64,000 nt of DNA, taken from assembly GCA_934254985.1 (NCBI GenBank), contig CAKQMS010000010.1, positions 1 to 64,000 of the forward strand, written 5' to 3'. The notes under the pieces were generated by a model. It was not told where the DNA came from, searched no databases, and saw nothing but the letters and a program-made list of their open reading frames with translations. The DNA is from an uncultured Prevotella sp. (lineage in GTDB: Bacteria > Bacteroidota > Bacteroidia > Bacteroidales > Bacteroidaceae). A program made the position numbers and the translations under genes. Numbering within the stretch: the stretch's first letter is position 1; every line of letters starts with the position of its first letter. Positions 15,831-25,348 of the stretch are shown in pieces.

Positions 15831-18800
15831 ATGGCACTAAATATATACAAGATATCAGAGTTTAACCATAAGGCAAAGATCGTGTTGTTTGACGAACTAT
15901 GCAAACTGCTTGCTGAGAGATGTGAGGATGGCAAGGAAGATTGCATAGTTGTGGGCAACTATAATGTGGAGGGAGTAGAGATTGATGCGCTGGTTGTAAC
16001 TCATCATGGTGTCATGGTTTTCGACTTTAAGAATGGTGGTGGCAACATCGTGGCACGAGAAGTGGGAGAGTGGACACAGAATGACCACTCCGTAGCTGGA
16101 GGAGCCTATGGCAAGAGTCCGATGGTGAATGCGAGAATGGTTAGAAATCGCCTGTGCTCAAGTTCGAGCAAGTTGCTTGGTTGCCAGGTGTCGGACGCAA
16201 AAGTGGTGGTTGCGTTTAGCATGCCTTCAGCTATTGATGATTCAGCTCTTTCGGAATCAACGAAGTGCTGGCTGACTGTTTGCGACATCAATAATATTGC
16301 AGACTCTTTAGACAAGGCATTGCTTGGAGCAAGAGTGATAAGTGATGAAGTTTTTAACGCTATCCCTAACCAGTTGCGCTTATCGCAGTTTGATATTCAG
16401 CAAGGTTCTGCTAACAGCTATTCGGGAATTTATTCTCCCGACGTGGCAACCGACTTCTTTGGTCAGATATTGTCGATGCCTCATTATATTGATATCCGAC
16501 TACAATATAGAATGTTGGCACAGATTTTTCATCAGGCTGTCGACGGCAGATTGCAGGACAACAACATAAAGTTCTCGGGCTTTTATGCCAAGGTGGAATA
16601 CCTGCTGTCGGAATATAAAGACAAGATGATGGACAGGTCGTTGGCAATGGCTGTTAACGCTTTTCGTATCAGAACACGCAGACTGAAACCTCGTAGCGCA
16701 AGATATCAAACTAATGACGAGGAAAGCGTGACCGACGAAGAGCTCACAAAGTCGTTGACTCACGATGTGGCAGCCTTGGCTAAGTTTATTGGCATGATTT
16801 ATGGTCGTCCTGTGCCAGAAGAATTGAACCGCCGTTTCCCCTATGTATCAGATGCCTATTATTGTCCGCTTTACCGCATGGGAGCCGTGATGCGAGTGGT
16901 GGTAGACAGTTGGGACGACGACTTTATAATGGCTACTGATAGCGAATCGGGCTTGGAACAGAAGATTTATTATCGCAAGACCGACAACCGCTATGCTCTT
17001 GGCGACCATGGATATCTGAAGGATATGTTGCAAAAGGGCGACCAGTTGAACATAGTGATGCCAAGAATAGAAAACGAGATTATCTATCCTGTCATCGTAA
17101 TCTATAATCCCGACTATCTGATAGACGTATCGTCGCTTGCTGCTTGCTTTTCGGAACACGAGATTGCCACACCATATGCCTATCTGATAAGGAAGTTGTC
17201 GCCTTCGGTAAATAGCGAGGCCATAATGCTCGGTAACTTTGCCGGTCAGATACTCGACGAAGAGGTGTATCATATTAAACGTAGCTATGAGCGCAGCCTA
17301 CGTGCCTTCTGTGCCAATAATGCCGTAAATCTTGCAGTATGTCCGCTATCGGAACAATTTAGAGAGAATGCGGAGATGCAGAAGCAACATATCCATAGAG
17401 CTATATTTGAAACCTTGGCTGAAGCAGCCACAATACCATATCAGGCAGACGGAAGAAACACCATATTGGAACCTTCGTTCTATAGCGAGACGTTGGGATT
17501 GCAGGCTCGTATGGACTTCATACAGAAGGATATGACGATGATGGTGGAGCAGAAATCGGGCAAGGCTGCCTATAATCCGTCAGACCCTTCAACGCCTCGT
17601 ATTCGCCCTGAGCATTATGTGCAGGCGCTATTGTACATGGCGATATTCAGATACAACTATGGTGTGGCGTATAGCAATTTTCATTCGTATATGCAATACT
17701 CTAAATACCCCAACAGCCTTTTGGATATAGCTACAGCTCCAGGATTGCTCTTTGATGCTTTGAAACTGCGCAACCAAGTGGCGTGGATGGAATTGCTATT
17801 GAGCAAGGGTGGATTCCGCATGCTGGAATCGCTTACTCCTGAGCATATTTATCCTAACGAGAGTGGATATGCGTGGACTCACTTTGTGCGTCCGAGATTG
17901 GAGGATATATTGTGCCAAGTTCGAGGTGCGAGTCAGCTGGAACGCGACTATTATTACCGCTTCTTAGCGTTTATTGAAAACGAACAGATACTGTCGAAGG
18001 TGGGCAACCGCACCAAGGAAGAATCGGGATTTGCATCGACATGGAATTCTACTCTCGAAGAGAAACGTAATGCGGGCAACATATATGCAGACCTCAGCAT
18101 CAAGCCTGTACGCAAACAGGAAGGTGAACCTATTGAAGAGGTAGAGTTCTTATTCCCTGAAGAGCAAGATAACGATATGTCGAACTTCAGACAGGGCGAT
18201 GTGGTGTTCTTCTATTCCTACGACCCACGAAAGGTAGATGAACCAAATCCTACACGCCACTATGTGTTCCGTGGCTCGTTGGCAACAAATCCCGGAACCA
18301 AAAGCGTGAAGGTGGCACTACGCAATCCGCAGACCACAACCGAGGTTTTCGAGGGCGAAGTGTGGGCTATAGAGCACGACTTTATGGAATCATCATATCG
18401 TGCGCTATTCCAAGGTATGCAACTATTCCTGCAAGCACCAAAGAGCCGAAGAGACTTGCTGATGCTTCAGCGCAAGCCTGAGATTAATGCGAGCAGAAAA
18501 CTAAAGGGCGACTATACTAACAACGGAAATGCGGAGTTTAACGAGCTTGTGTTAAGAGTGAAGCAAGCCAACGACTTGTTCTTGATAATAGGACCTCCAG
18601 GTACGGGTAAGACCTCGTTTGGTATGCTGAATGTGCTGAAGGAGGAATTGTTGGAAGAGCGGAGCTCGGTATTGCTATTGTCGTTTACAAATAGAGCTGT
18701 CGACGAGATGTGTAGCAAGTTGGTGGAAGAAGGTATCGATTTCATACGCTTGGGTAGCGAACTGGGATGTAGCGAGAAATACAGAAGCCACTTGCTGAAT

Positions 18801-20702
18801 AAACGCTCTGAGGCATGCAAAGATGGCGAAGAGATACAACAACTGATAAGCGGTTGTAGGGTGTTTTGTGGCACTACCACAGCCTTCAATAGCAGCATAG
18901 CGCTACTCGGCATAAAGCAGTTTGACTTGGCTATAGTAGACGAGGCTTCACAGATATTGGAGCCACAGATAATTGGTTTGCTGTCGCAAAAGAAAAATGG
19001 CACAGACGAGTGTGCTATAAAGAAGTTTGTACTAATAGGCGACGAAAAACAGTTGCCAGCAGTAGTGCAACAACAAGAATCGGAATCTAAGGTTGTGGAG
19101 CCTAATCTGCAGGCTATAAACCTAAGTGACTGCCGACTATCGCTATTTGAACGTTTGATAAAGACTTATCGCAAAAATGGCGAGAACAACGAGTATAGCT
19201 ACATGCTAACACGTCAGGGCAGAATGCACCAAGATATTGCAAAGTTTCCTAACTACGCCTTCTATCAGAATAAACTCATACCTGTGCCTCTGTCGCATCA
19301 GGAAGAGTTTACACCATGCGTGAGCGACAGCAAGAATGGTTTGGATAATCTGCTTACAACAAGGCGAGTATCGTTTGTGACGTATCCTCAACCAAAAACC
19401 ACGGAATGGGAATACGAGGTTTCGGACAAGGTAAACATAGACGAAGCTAAGATGGTGGCAGCTGCGGTTTATCGTATCTATAAGCTCAACGAAAAGGAGT
19501 TTGATAAGAAGACCGTGGGCGTGATAGTGCCTTATCGCAACCAAATATCGACCATAAGAAACGAGATTGATAAATATGGGGTTGAGGAGTTGCACGATAT
19601 CATGATAGATACCGTAGAGCGCTATCAGGGTAGCCAATGCGAGAATATCGTGTATGGTTTCACTATAAAGAAATACTACCAGCTAAACTTCTTAACGAGC
19701 AATCAGTATGTTGATGAAACCTCGGGCGAGATTATCGACCGCAAGCTCAACGTGGCTATGACCAGGGCTATGAAACACCTGATAATGATAGGCGACGCAA
19801 GACTATTGCGCGAAAATATCATCTTCTATAAGCTTATGGAGTTTGCGAAGAGTAGACATAGTTATTTCGAAATAGCAGCTGAAGATTTCGTTAAGGGCAA
19901 CTTCTTTTTGGCTGATAACAAAGGTGACACATTTTATAATATTGGTGGCACATTCGAGAGGCTATTCAACAAATTCGTTTTGAAGCCAATAAAGGACGAC
20001 GCTTATAGTGAGTTACCACAATATGTAATGGGCAACTGCGAAGAAACCAATAAGGCGTTGATTGACTATGGACGAATAAACTTCTCTTCGCCCAAAATAT
20101 GCCAAATGGATAATGCTGATGCCAACGGAAGAAAGCAGATGCGGGAATTCTCTGCCCACGACATTGTAAAGCTATATTGTTATCATTATATGAGCGAATA
20201 TTATTATGAAACTAAGGCCTTGTATAGTACATATAGTAAAGCCGGCATTCCAAATAGTGTCTTGTTTATAGATATGGGATGTGGTCCTGCTACTGCAGGC
20301 TTGGCTTTTATGGATGTGTTTGGCGACGTGGTGTCGAACGTGGAATATTATGGAATAGACACATCGGAAGCTATGCTCGATATGGCAGAAAAGATGATGA
20401 AGGATGGTTATGGAGATAAAGCATGCTTCCATAAGGTGAGAAGTTTTTCACAATTAGATGCCAACTTCTGGGCTGGAGTTTCAGAGGTGCCGTCGTTAGT
20501 GGTATTCAACTTCTCGCATTTCTTCTCTATGGTTAGTCCTTCATTCTCGGAGAAACTTGCAAATCAGATATCAAATGTGATGAAGAAATATCCACTCAAC
20601 AAATATGAATTCTTCATTCTGCAAGCGGAGGGAGAAGAGAATAGCAAGAGCTGTAAAGTGTTTAAGAATAGTTTTACCGCAAACCACTTTATAAACAAAT
20701 AA
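15831..20702 (+). CDS. NERD / Dna2-like nuclease / SF1 helicase / methyltransferase fusion
   Basis: A 1623-residue multidomain protein. Residues ~10-120 look like a NERD nuclease-related domain (Asp52, then Asp65-x-Lys67 in VFDFKN). Residues ~480-660 contain a RecB/Dna2-type nuclease core: Asp562 in GLQARMDF and Glu573-Gln-Lys575 in VEQKSG. Residues ~900-1340 are a Dna2/Upf1-like SF1 helicase: Walker A GPPGTGKTS (921-929), Walker B DEAS (1037-1040), a TVERYQGSQ motif, and motif VI NVAMTRA (1307-1313, Arg1312). Residues ~1430-1610 resemble a class I SAM methyltransferase (DMGCG 1481-1485, then EYYGIDTSEAMLDMA). It is a single-gene unit. DNA end processing, repair or defence are possible; none is demonstrated. 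The last codons are partly duplicated past the stop. Confidence 0.8.
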   Translation: MALNIYKISEFNHKAKIVLFDELCKLLAERCEDGKEDCIVVGNYNVEGVEIDALVVTHHGVMVFDFKNGGGNIVAREVGEWTQNDHSVAGGAYGKSPMVNARMVRNRLCSSSSKLLGCQVSDAKVVVAFSMPSAIDDSALSESTKCWLTVCDINNIADSLDKALLGARVISDEVFNAIPNQLRLSQFDIQQGSANSYSGIYSPDVATDFFGQILSMPHYIDIRLQYRMLAQIFHQAVDGRLQDNNIKFSGFYAKVEYLLSEYKDKMMDRSLAMAVNAFRIRTRRLKPRSARYQTNDEESVTDEELTKSLTHDVAALAKFIGMIYGRPVPEELNRRFPYVSDAYYCPLYRMGAVMRVVVDSWDDDFIMATDSESGLEQKIYYRKTDNRYALGDHGYLKDMLQKGDQLNIVMPRIENEIIYPVIVIYNPDYLIDVSSLAACFSEHEIATPYAYLIRKLSPSVNSEAIMLGNFAGQILDEEVYHIKRSYERSLRAFCANNAVNLAVCPLSEQFRENAEMQKQHIHRAIFETLAEAATIPYQADGRNTILEPSFYSETLGLQARMDFIQKDMTMMVEQKSGKAAYNPSDPSTPRIRPEHYVQALLYMAIFRYNYGVAYSNFHSYMQYSKYPNSLLDIATAPGLLFDALKLRNQVAWMELLLSKGGFRMLESLTPEHIYPNESGYAWTHFVRPRLEDILCQVRGASQLERDYYYRFLAFIENEQILSKVGNRTKEESGFASTWNSTLEEKRNAGNIYADLSIKPVRKQEGEPIEEVEFLFPEEQDNDMSNFRQGDVVFFYSYDPRKVDEPNPTRHYVFRGSLATNPGTKSVKVALRNPQTTTEVFEGEVWAIEHDFMESSYRALFQGMQLFLQAPKSRRDLLMLQRKPEINASRKLKGDYTNNGNAEFNELVLRVKQANDLFLIIGPPGTGKTSFGMLNVLKEELLEERSSVLLLSFTNRAVDEMCSKLVEEGIDFIRLGSELGCSEKYRSHLLNKRSEACKDGEEIQQLISGCRVFCGTTTAFNSSIALLGIKQFDLAIVDEASQILEPQIIGLLSQKKNGTDECAIKKFVLIGDEKQLPAVVQQQESESKVVEPNLQAINLSDCRLSLFERLIKTYRKNGENNEYSYMLTRQGRMHQDIAKFPNYAFYQNKLIPVPLSHQEEFTPCVSDSKNGLDNLLTTRRVSFVTYPQPKTTEWEYEVSDKVNIDEAKMVAAAVYRIYKLNEKEFDKKTVGVIVPYRNQISTIRNEIDKYGVEELHDIMIDTVERYQGSQCENIVYGFTIKKYYQLNFLTSNQYVDETSGEIIDRKLNVAMTRAMKHLIMIGDARLLRENIIFYKLMEFAKSRHSYFEIAAEDFVKGNFFLADNKGDTFYNIGGTFERLFNKFVLKPIKDDAYSELPQYVMGNCEETNKALIDYGRINFSSPKICQMDNADANGRKQMREFSAHDIVKLYCYHYMSEYYYETKALYSTYSKAGIPNSVLFIDMGCGPATAGLAFMDVFGDVVSNVEYYGIDTSEAMLDMAEKMMKDGYGDKACFHKVRSFSQLDANFWAGVSEVPSLVVFNFSHFFSMVSPSFSEKLANQISNVMKKYPLNKYEFFILQAEGEENSKSCKVFKNSFTANHFINK

Positions 20703-20727
20703 TAGCAAACCACTTCTTAAACAAATC
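20679..20727. repeat. Tandem duplication spanning the helicase-gene stop codon
   Basis: Two copies of a 23-bp segment beginning GCAAACCACTT, at 20679 and 20705 (period 26 bp), differ at three positions. The first encodes the C-terminal ANHFINK; the second would encode ANHFLNKS in another frame, after the stop. It marks a small local duplication at the gene end. Confidence 0.7.
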
Positions 20728-20735
20728 ATAACAGT

Positions 20736-20780
20736 TTCGCCCCCAACGTCTTTCTATAGTTGAAAGATGTTGGGGGCGAA
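20736..20780. terminator. Strong bidirectional hairpin terminator
   Basis: A 19-bp stem with a single mismatch (starting TTCGCCCCCAACGTCTTTC) closes on a 7-nt loop, TATAGTT. It lies between the convergent helicase-fusion and ansA genes and can serve both. Confidence 0.75.
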
Positions 20781-20810
20781 TAGTTTATTCTATAACAATT
20801 ACATGTGCTA

Positions 20811-21842
20811 TTATTCAATTGTTATTTCGCCTGCTATTGAGCGGCACATCATATTGCGAATGATGTTGGAATCGTTGTGCTTTCCTTGTAGGAACATCAG
20901 TTTGGTAACAGCAGCCTCGACTGTAGAATCGATACCGCTAATGACGCCTGCCTTTTTGAGATGATAGCCCGTATCGTAGCGCGACATTTCTACGCTACCA
21001 GCAATACATTGGCTAATGTTTACTATTACCACACCACGATGGGCTGCCTGATAAAGAAGCTTGTTGAGCCATGGCTGCTGAGGAGCATTACCGCTACCAT
21101 AGCTACGCATAACGATGCTTCGAAGTTCTGGAGCATCAAGCACGTGGCGAATGATGCTTTCCTGAATGCCAGGGAAAAGACTAAACACCACAACATTAGG
21201 ATCCATAGCATAATGCGGAATCATAGGCTTGGAGAAATCAGGCTTCAGAATGTGGTGAGGATGGAATGTGAAGTTGATGCCAGCGTCGCAAAGGTGTGGA
21301 TAGTTGAACGACTCAAATGCGTTGAAACCATCGGCGTTCTTCTTAATAGAGCGATTTCCACGGAGCAGGCGACCACTAAAGTAAACACATACTTCTGGTA
21401 CCATAGCATGACCATGGCTGTCTTTCAACGATGCTAATTCAACACTCGTAATAAGGTTCTCTTTACCATCAGTACGTAGTTGGCCCATAGGAAGCTGCGA
21501 ACCAGTAAGGATGACAGGCTTGGTGAGGTTTTCGAGCATAAACGATAGGGCACTTGCTGTATACGACATGGTGTCGGTACCATGAAGGATAACAAAACCA
21601 TCGTAGTCATTATATCTCTCAGCTATAATTCTTACTATCTGCGCCCAAAGACGTGGACTCATGTCGCTGGAGTCTATCGGAGGTGTAAACTGATATACTT
21701 CTACACCAGTTTGAAGTTGCTGAAACTCTGGCATGCTTTCAACCAAATGATTGAAATCTAACGGCTCCAAAGTGCCCGTTAGAGGGTTACATCCCATACC
21801 TATAGTACCGCCTGTATAAATGATTAATACCTTTTGTGACAT
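20811..21842 (-). CDS. ansA: Type I L-asparaginase
   Basis: A 343-residue asparaginase that hydrolyses asparagine to aspartate and ammonia. Both catalytic threonine signatures are present: TGGTIG with Thr13 and HGTDTM with Thr89-Asp90. There is no signal peptide, which fits a cytosolic type I enzyme, as does the length near 340. It is a single gene with a good promoter (21863-21894, minus strand) and a shared terminator at 20736-20780. Its product feeds aspartate and ammonia to central nitrogen metabolism, a role similar to that of the nearby hut operon. Confidence 0.93.
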   Translation of the reverse strand: MSQKVLIIYTGGTIGMGCNPLTGTLEPLDFNHLVESMPEFQQLQTGVEVYQFTPPIDSSDMSPRLWAQIVRIIAERYNDYDGFVILHGTDTMSYTASALSFMLENLTKPVILTGSQLPMGQLRTDGKENLITSVELASLKDSHGHAMVPEVCVYFSGRLLRGNRSIKKNADGFNAFESFNYPHLCDAGINFTFHPHHILKPDFSKPMIPHYAMDPNVVVFSLFPGIQESIIRHVLDAPELRSIVMRSYGSGNAPQQPWLNKLLYQAAHRGVVIVNISQCIAGSVEMSRYDTGYHLKKAGVISGIDSTVEAAVTKLMFLQGKHNDSNIIRNMMCRSIAGEITIE

Positions 21843-21862
21843 CGCTCGTGCTTAATTTTGGG

Positions 21863-21894
21863 CAAATTTAGTTAAATTCTACCGAATAAACAAA
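21863..21894 (-). promoter_or_regulatory. Promoter of ansA
   Basis: On the minus strand TTTG (21891-21894), a 20-bp spacer and TAAATTTG (21863-21870) fit the consensus, 20 bp upstream of the ATG. Confidence 0.65.
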
Positions 21895-22003
21895 TAATAT
21901 CATATATTTATGTGACAAAATGTTAGCCAAGTTACAATCTGTAAGTTATGCACCTTAGTAACTTATTTTAATACAAAGTTGCTGAAAATTAACGGCTAAT
22001 TAT

Positions 22004-22034
22004 TTTGTTGCTATTACAATTTCTATTAACTTTG
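22004..22034 (+). promoter_or_regulatory. Promoter of uxaC
   Basis: TTTG at 22004-22007, a 19-bp spacer and TAACTTTG at 22027-22034 match the consensus. The 5' leader to 22117 is about 75 nt. Confidence 0.7.
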
Positions 22035-22116
22035 CAAGTTGAAAGAGATATTGCTCTCTTAACATTAAAAATGTAAGTTATAACAATACTATAATCTATT
22101 AAAACAGAAAGAAAAC

Positions 22117-23520
22117 ATGAAAAAGTTTATGGATGAAAACTTCCTGTTGGATACACAAACTGCACAGGATTTGTTTCACAATCATGCGGCTAAGATGCCT
22201 ATCATCGATTACCATTGCCATCTGATTCCAGAGATGGTTGCTAACGACCACAAGTTTAAGAGCATCACAGAGCTTTGGCTTGGTGGCGACCACTACAAGT
22301 GGCGTGCTATGCGTACTAATGGTGTTGATGAGCGCTTCTGTACAGGTAAGGATACTTCTGACTGGGAGAAGTTTGAGAAGTGGGCTGAGACCGTACCTTA
22401 TACTTTCCGCAACCCTCTTTATCATTGGACTCACCTTGAGCTTAAGACTGCTTTCGGTATCGACAAGCTTCTGTCGCCAAAGACAGCACGTGAGATTTAT
22501 GACGAGTGTAACGAGAAATTGTTGCAGCCAGAGTTTAGCGCTCGTGGTTTGATGCGTCGTTATAATGTAGAGTGCGTATGTACTACAGATGATCCTATCG
22601 ACGATCTTCGCTACCACAAGCAGACTCGCGAGAGTGGTTTCGAAATTAAGATGATTCCAGCATGGCGTCCTGACAAGGCTATGAACATCGAGAAGCCTGA
22701 CTATGCTGAATATATCAATAAGCTTGGCGAAGTAGCAGGTGTTACCATCACTACTTTCAAGGATATGGTTGATGCTCTTCAGAAGCGTCACGACTTCTTC
22801 ACAGAAAATGGTTGCAAGCTTTCTGACCACGGTATCGAGGAGTTCTATGATGAGGAATATACAGATTCTCAGATTGAGACAATCTTCGCTAAGGCTATGA
22901 GCGGACAGCAGCTTTCTGCTCAAGAGGTTCGCCAGTACAAGAATGCATTCCTTACTGTTTGTGCAGAAATGGACTATAATGCAGACTGGACTCAGCAATA
23001 TCACTATGGCGCTATTCGCGACAACAATACTTTGATGTATGACAAGCTTGGCGCTGATACTGGTTTCGACTCTATTGGTGAGTTTACAACAGCTAAGGCT
23101 ATGAGTCATTTCCTCAACAAGCTCAATATGAGAGGTAAGCTCACACGCACTATCCTCTATACTCTTAACCCATGTGCTAACGAGGTTATCGCTACTATGC
23201 TTGGTAACTTCCAGGATGGTTCTTGCCCAGGTAAGATTCAGTTTGGTTCAGGTTGGTGGTTCAACGATCAGCTCGATGGTATGACACGCCAGATGAACGC
23301 TCTTTCTGTACTCGGATTGTTGAGCCGCTTCGTAGGTATGCTTACCGACAGCCGTTCATTCTTGAGCTATCCTCGTCATGAGTACTTCAGAAGATTGCTT
23401 TGCAACCTCTTGGGTAACGACGTTGAAAAGGGATTGCTTCCTAACGATATGGAGAGCCTTTCTCGTATGGTTGAGGATATCTCTTACAACAACGCAAAGA
23501 ACTACTTCAAGTTCTACTAA
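22117..23520 (+). CDS. uxaC: Glucuronate/galacturonate isomerase
   Basis: A 467-residue uronate isomerase converting D-glucuronate to D-fructuronate and D-galacturonate to D-tagaturonate, early steps in pectin and glycosaminoglycan sugar use. Family motifs are IIDYHCHLIPEMVAND near the N-terminus (metal-binding HxH), CTTDDP, AWRPDKAMN, GWWFNDQLDGM and SRSFLSYPRHEYFRR near the end. Length is normal for UxaC (about 470). It stands alone with its own promoter and a terminator at 23553-23585; the partner reductase and dehydratase genes are not in the window. Codon use looks highly biased, which suggests strong expression. Confidence 0.95.
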   Translation: MKKFMDENFLLDTQTAQDLFHNHAAKMPIIDYHCHLIPEMVANDHKFKSITELWLGGDHYKWRAMRTNGVDERFCTGKDTSDWEKFEKWAETVPYTFRNPLYHWTHLELKTAFGIDKLLSPKTAREIYDECNEKLLQPEFSARGLMRRYNVECVCTTDDPIDDLRYHKQTRESGFEIKMIPAWRPDKAMNIEKPDYAEYINKLGEVAGVTITTFKDMVDALQKRHDFFTENGCKLSDHGIEEFYDEEYTDSQIETIFAKAMSGQQLSAQEVRQYKNAFLTVCAEMDYNADWTQQYHYGAIRDNNTLMYDKLGADTGFDSIGEFTTAKAMSHFLNKLNMRGKLTRTILYTLNPCANEVIATMLGNFQDGSCPGKIQFGSGWWFNDQLDGMTRQMNALSVLGLLSRFVGMLTDSRSFLSYPRHEYFRRLLCNLLGNDVEKGLLPNDMESLSRMVEDISYNNAKNYFKFY

Positions 23521-23552
23521 AAAAAGAAGTATATTTATTGATAGTTAATAAT

Positions 23553-23585
23553 AAAGGCAAGCGATTTGTTTCGCTTGCCTTTTTC
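23553..23585. terminator. Hairpin terminator between uxaC and the PIF1 gene
   Basis: A perfect 12-bp stem, AAAGGCAAGCGA, with a 6-nt loop followed by a T run. It serves uxaC; the convergent PIF1-TPR gene ends at 23592 and may share it. Confidence 0.8.
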
Positions 23586-23591
23586 GTTTAA

Positions 23592-25328
23592 CTATTTCTT
23601 TAGCTTCTTTAGTCTGCGCTTAGCCACAGTATGGTCGGGGCATAGCTCAAGTGCTTTTTCATAGTTTCGGATAGCTGCATCCTTCATGCCTTCGCTTTCG
23701 CATTCTTTGCCCATTACCACATATTCTGTAGCAAACTTCATAAGGGCTTTGCGTTGAGTATCGGCTTCTTGCTGCAGTTGAGCAACCTTGTTTTGCAAGG
23801 TATTGACGATAGATAGTTTCTTGCGCAAATAGCGTTTGGCGATAGGTTTCTCGATATCGTAACGACTATGAATGGCAAGGAAGAAATTGTCGAGTGCCGA
23901 CTGCATGTCGCCTTTGTCGAAAGCTTCTATAGCATCATGATATTGTTGATCGGCCTTGGATTGCGATAGGGCAGACTGAATGACGGCATTATCGTTATAG
24001 TTGCGAGCAAAGTCGACAACGGCACGATTTACGAAGATATCGCCTCGACGTATAGGTAGGTTAAGGCTTATTCCTTCTAAGGATTTGCATCGAGATAGAG
24101 CCACGTAGGTTTGACCAGCAGCAAAGACACCACCCGTGAAATCAATCTTTACGTTGCTAAAGGTAAGACCCTGACTCTTGTGAACGGTTATTGCCCATGC
24201 TAAGCGTATAGGGAATTGGGTATATGTACCAATTTCCTCTTCTACGATTTTCTTTTCTGTTTCGTCAAAAGTATAGCGCATGTTGCTCCATACTTCGCGC
24301 TCAACATCAAATTCCAAGCCATTTTCAAGCAAGATGGTGATATAGTTGTAGCCTTCTTCATCAACTCCTGTAATGGTGCCAAGGGTTCCATTTACCCATC
24401 TTTTCTCCTTATCGTTTTTCACAAACAACACCTGTGCACCAATCTTCAAGATTAACTCCATAGGGGTAGGGAGGCTGTTAACAGGGAACTCGCCTTGCAC
24501 ATTACCTTGAAACATCATCTGCTCGCCTTCAAGCTCGTCGAGCTTTCGTTGGTTAATGAAGTCGACTGTATCGCGAAGAGTGGAAAGGGTAATAGAGAGT
24601 TGGCCATCGTTGTTGTCAACCTCGGCTCCAACACGGGTGTTGAGCATGGAAAGCTGGCGGTCGGAAACTTGCGATATGCGGATATTGTCGAGAATGCCAA
24701 TAAACTCAGGGTCGTTTTGGCGGTATACCTTGCGTAGCTCTATACACACCTGGCGCATTTGACGGAACACGTTGGCATCAAAGAAATAACCTGACTTATA
24801 GAAGGGACGCAACAGCTGGCGGTCTTCCTCCTTGATAACAGGTTCAAGCTGATAGATATCGCCAACAAACAACATCTGCTTGCCGCCAAAAGGTTCACGC
24901 ATATTGCGACAATATATACGTAACACTTTATCTATGAAATCGATGATGTCGGCACGTACCATACTTATCTCATCGATGATGATAAGTTCCACCTCCTGAA
25001 TGAGCTTTACCTTCTCACGATTGTATTTTAGCGTGTCGCGTATGTTGCGCGGACTATAGCTGACATCAGTTGGAAGCAAAGGATGAAAAGGAAGTTTGAA
25101 GAAGCTATGAAGAGTGGAACCTCCTGCATTAATAGCAGCTATACCAGTAGGAGCAAGAATGATATTTTTCTTCTTGGTATGGCTGGCTATATAACGTAAG
25201 AAAGTAGACTTACCCGTCCCTGCTTTACCGGTAAGGAAAAGCGAGCGACGGGTAAATCTTATAATCTGAAGAGCTTGCTGTAGCTCAGGATTGTCTTTAT
25301 CTATATTCTCAAAATCTGTTTCGGCCAT
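23592..25328 (-). CDS. PIF1-like SF1 helicase with C-terminal TPR region
   Basis: A 578-residue protein. Residues 15-~210 carry a PIF1/RecD-like ATPase core: Walker A GKAGTGKS (34-41, Lys40), LAPTGIAAINAGGSTLHSFF, and Walker B IIDEISMV. The later motif ITVHKSQGLTFSNV and YVALSRCKSLEG (~400-430) complete the helicase. From about 455 on, helical segments resemble a coiled coil and one or two tetratricopeptide repeats (AAIRNYEKALELCPDH). PIF1-type enzymes unwind 5'-3' DNA, often at G-quadruplexes or forks; the TPR tail suggests a protein partner. It follows the PBP1A gene by 20 bp. Confidence 0.85.
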   Translation of the reverse strand: MAETDFENIDKDNPELQQALQIIRFTRRSLFLTGKAGTGKSTFLRYIASHTKKKNIILAPTGIAAINAGGSTLHSFFKLPFHPLLPTDVSYSPRNIRDTLKYNREKVKLIQEVELIIIDEISMVRADIIDFIDKVLRIYCRNMREPFGGKQMLFVGDIYQLEPVIKEEDRQLLRPFYKSGYFFDANVFRQMRQVCIELRKVYRQNDPEFIGILDNIRISQVSDRQLSMLNTRVGAEVDNNDGQLSITLSTLRDTVDFINQRKLDELEGEQMMFQGNVQGEFPVNSLPTPMELILKIGAQVLFVKNDKEKRWVNGTLGTITGVDEEGYNYITILLENGLEFDVEREVWSNMRYTFDETEKKIVEEEIGTYTQFPIRLAWAITVHKSQGLTFSNVKIDFTGGVFAAGQTYVALSRCKSLEGISLNLPIRRGDIFVNRAVVDFARNYNDNAVIQSALSQSKADQQYHDAIEAFDKGDMQSALDNFFLAIHSRYDIEKPIAKRYLRKKLSIVNTLQNKVAQLQQEADTQRKALMKFATEYVVMGKECESEGMKDAAIRNYEKALELCPDHTVAKRRLKKLKK

Positions 25329-25348
25329 GTAAGGTGAATGTTCACTTA

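Noticed and set aside
22099..23109. Long open frame on the minus strand inside uxaC
   Set aside because: It is antisense to the clearly coding uxaC, has no promoter or family motif, and its openness follows from the codon bias of uxaC.
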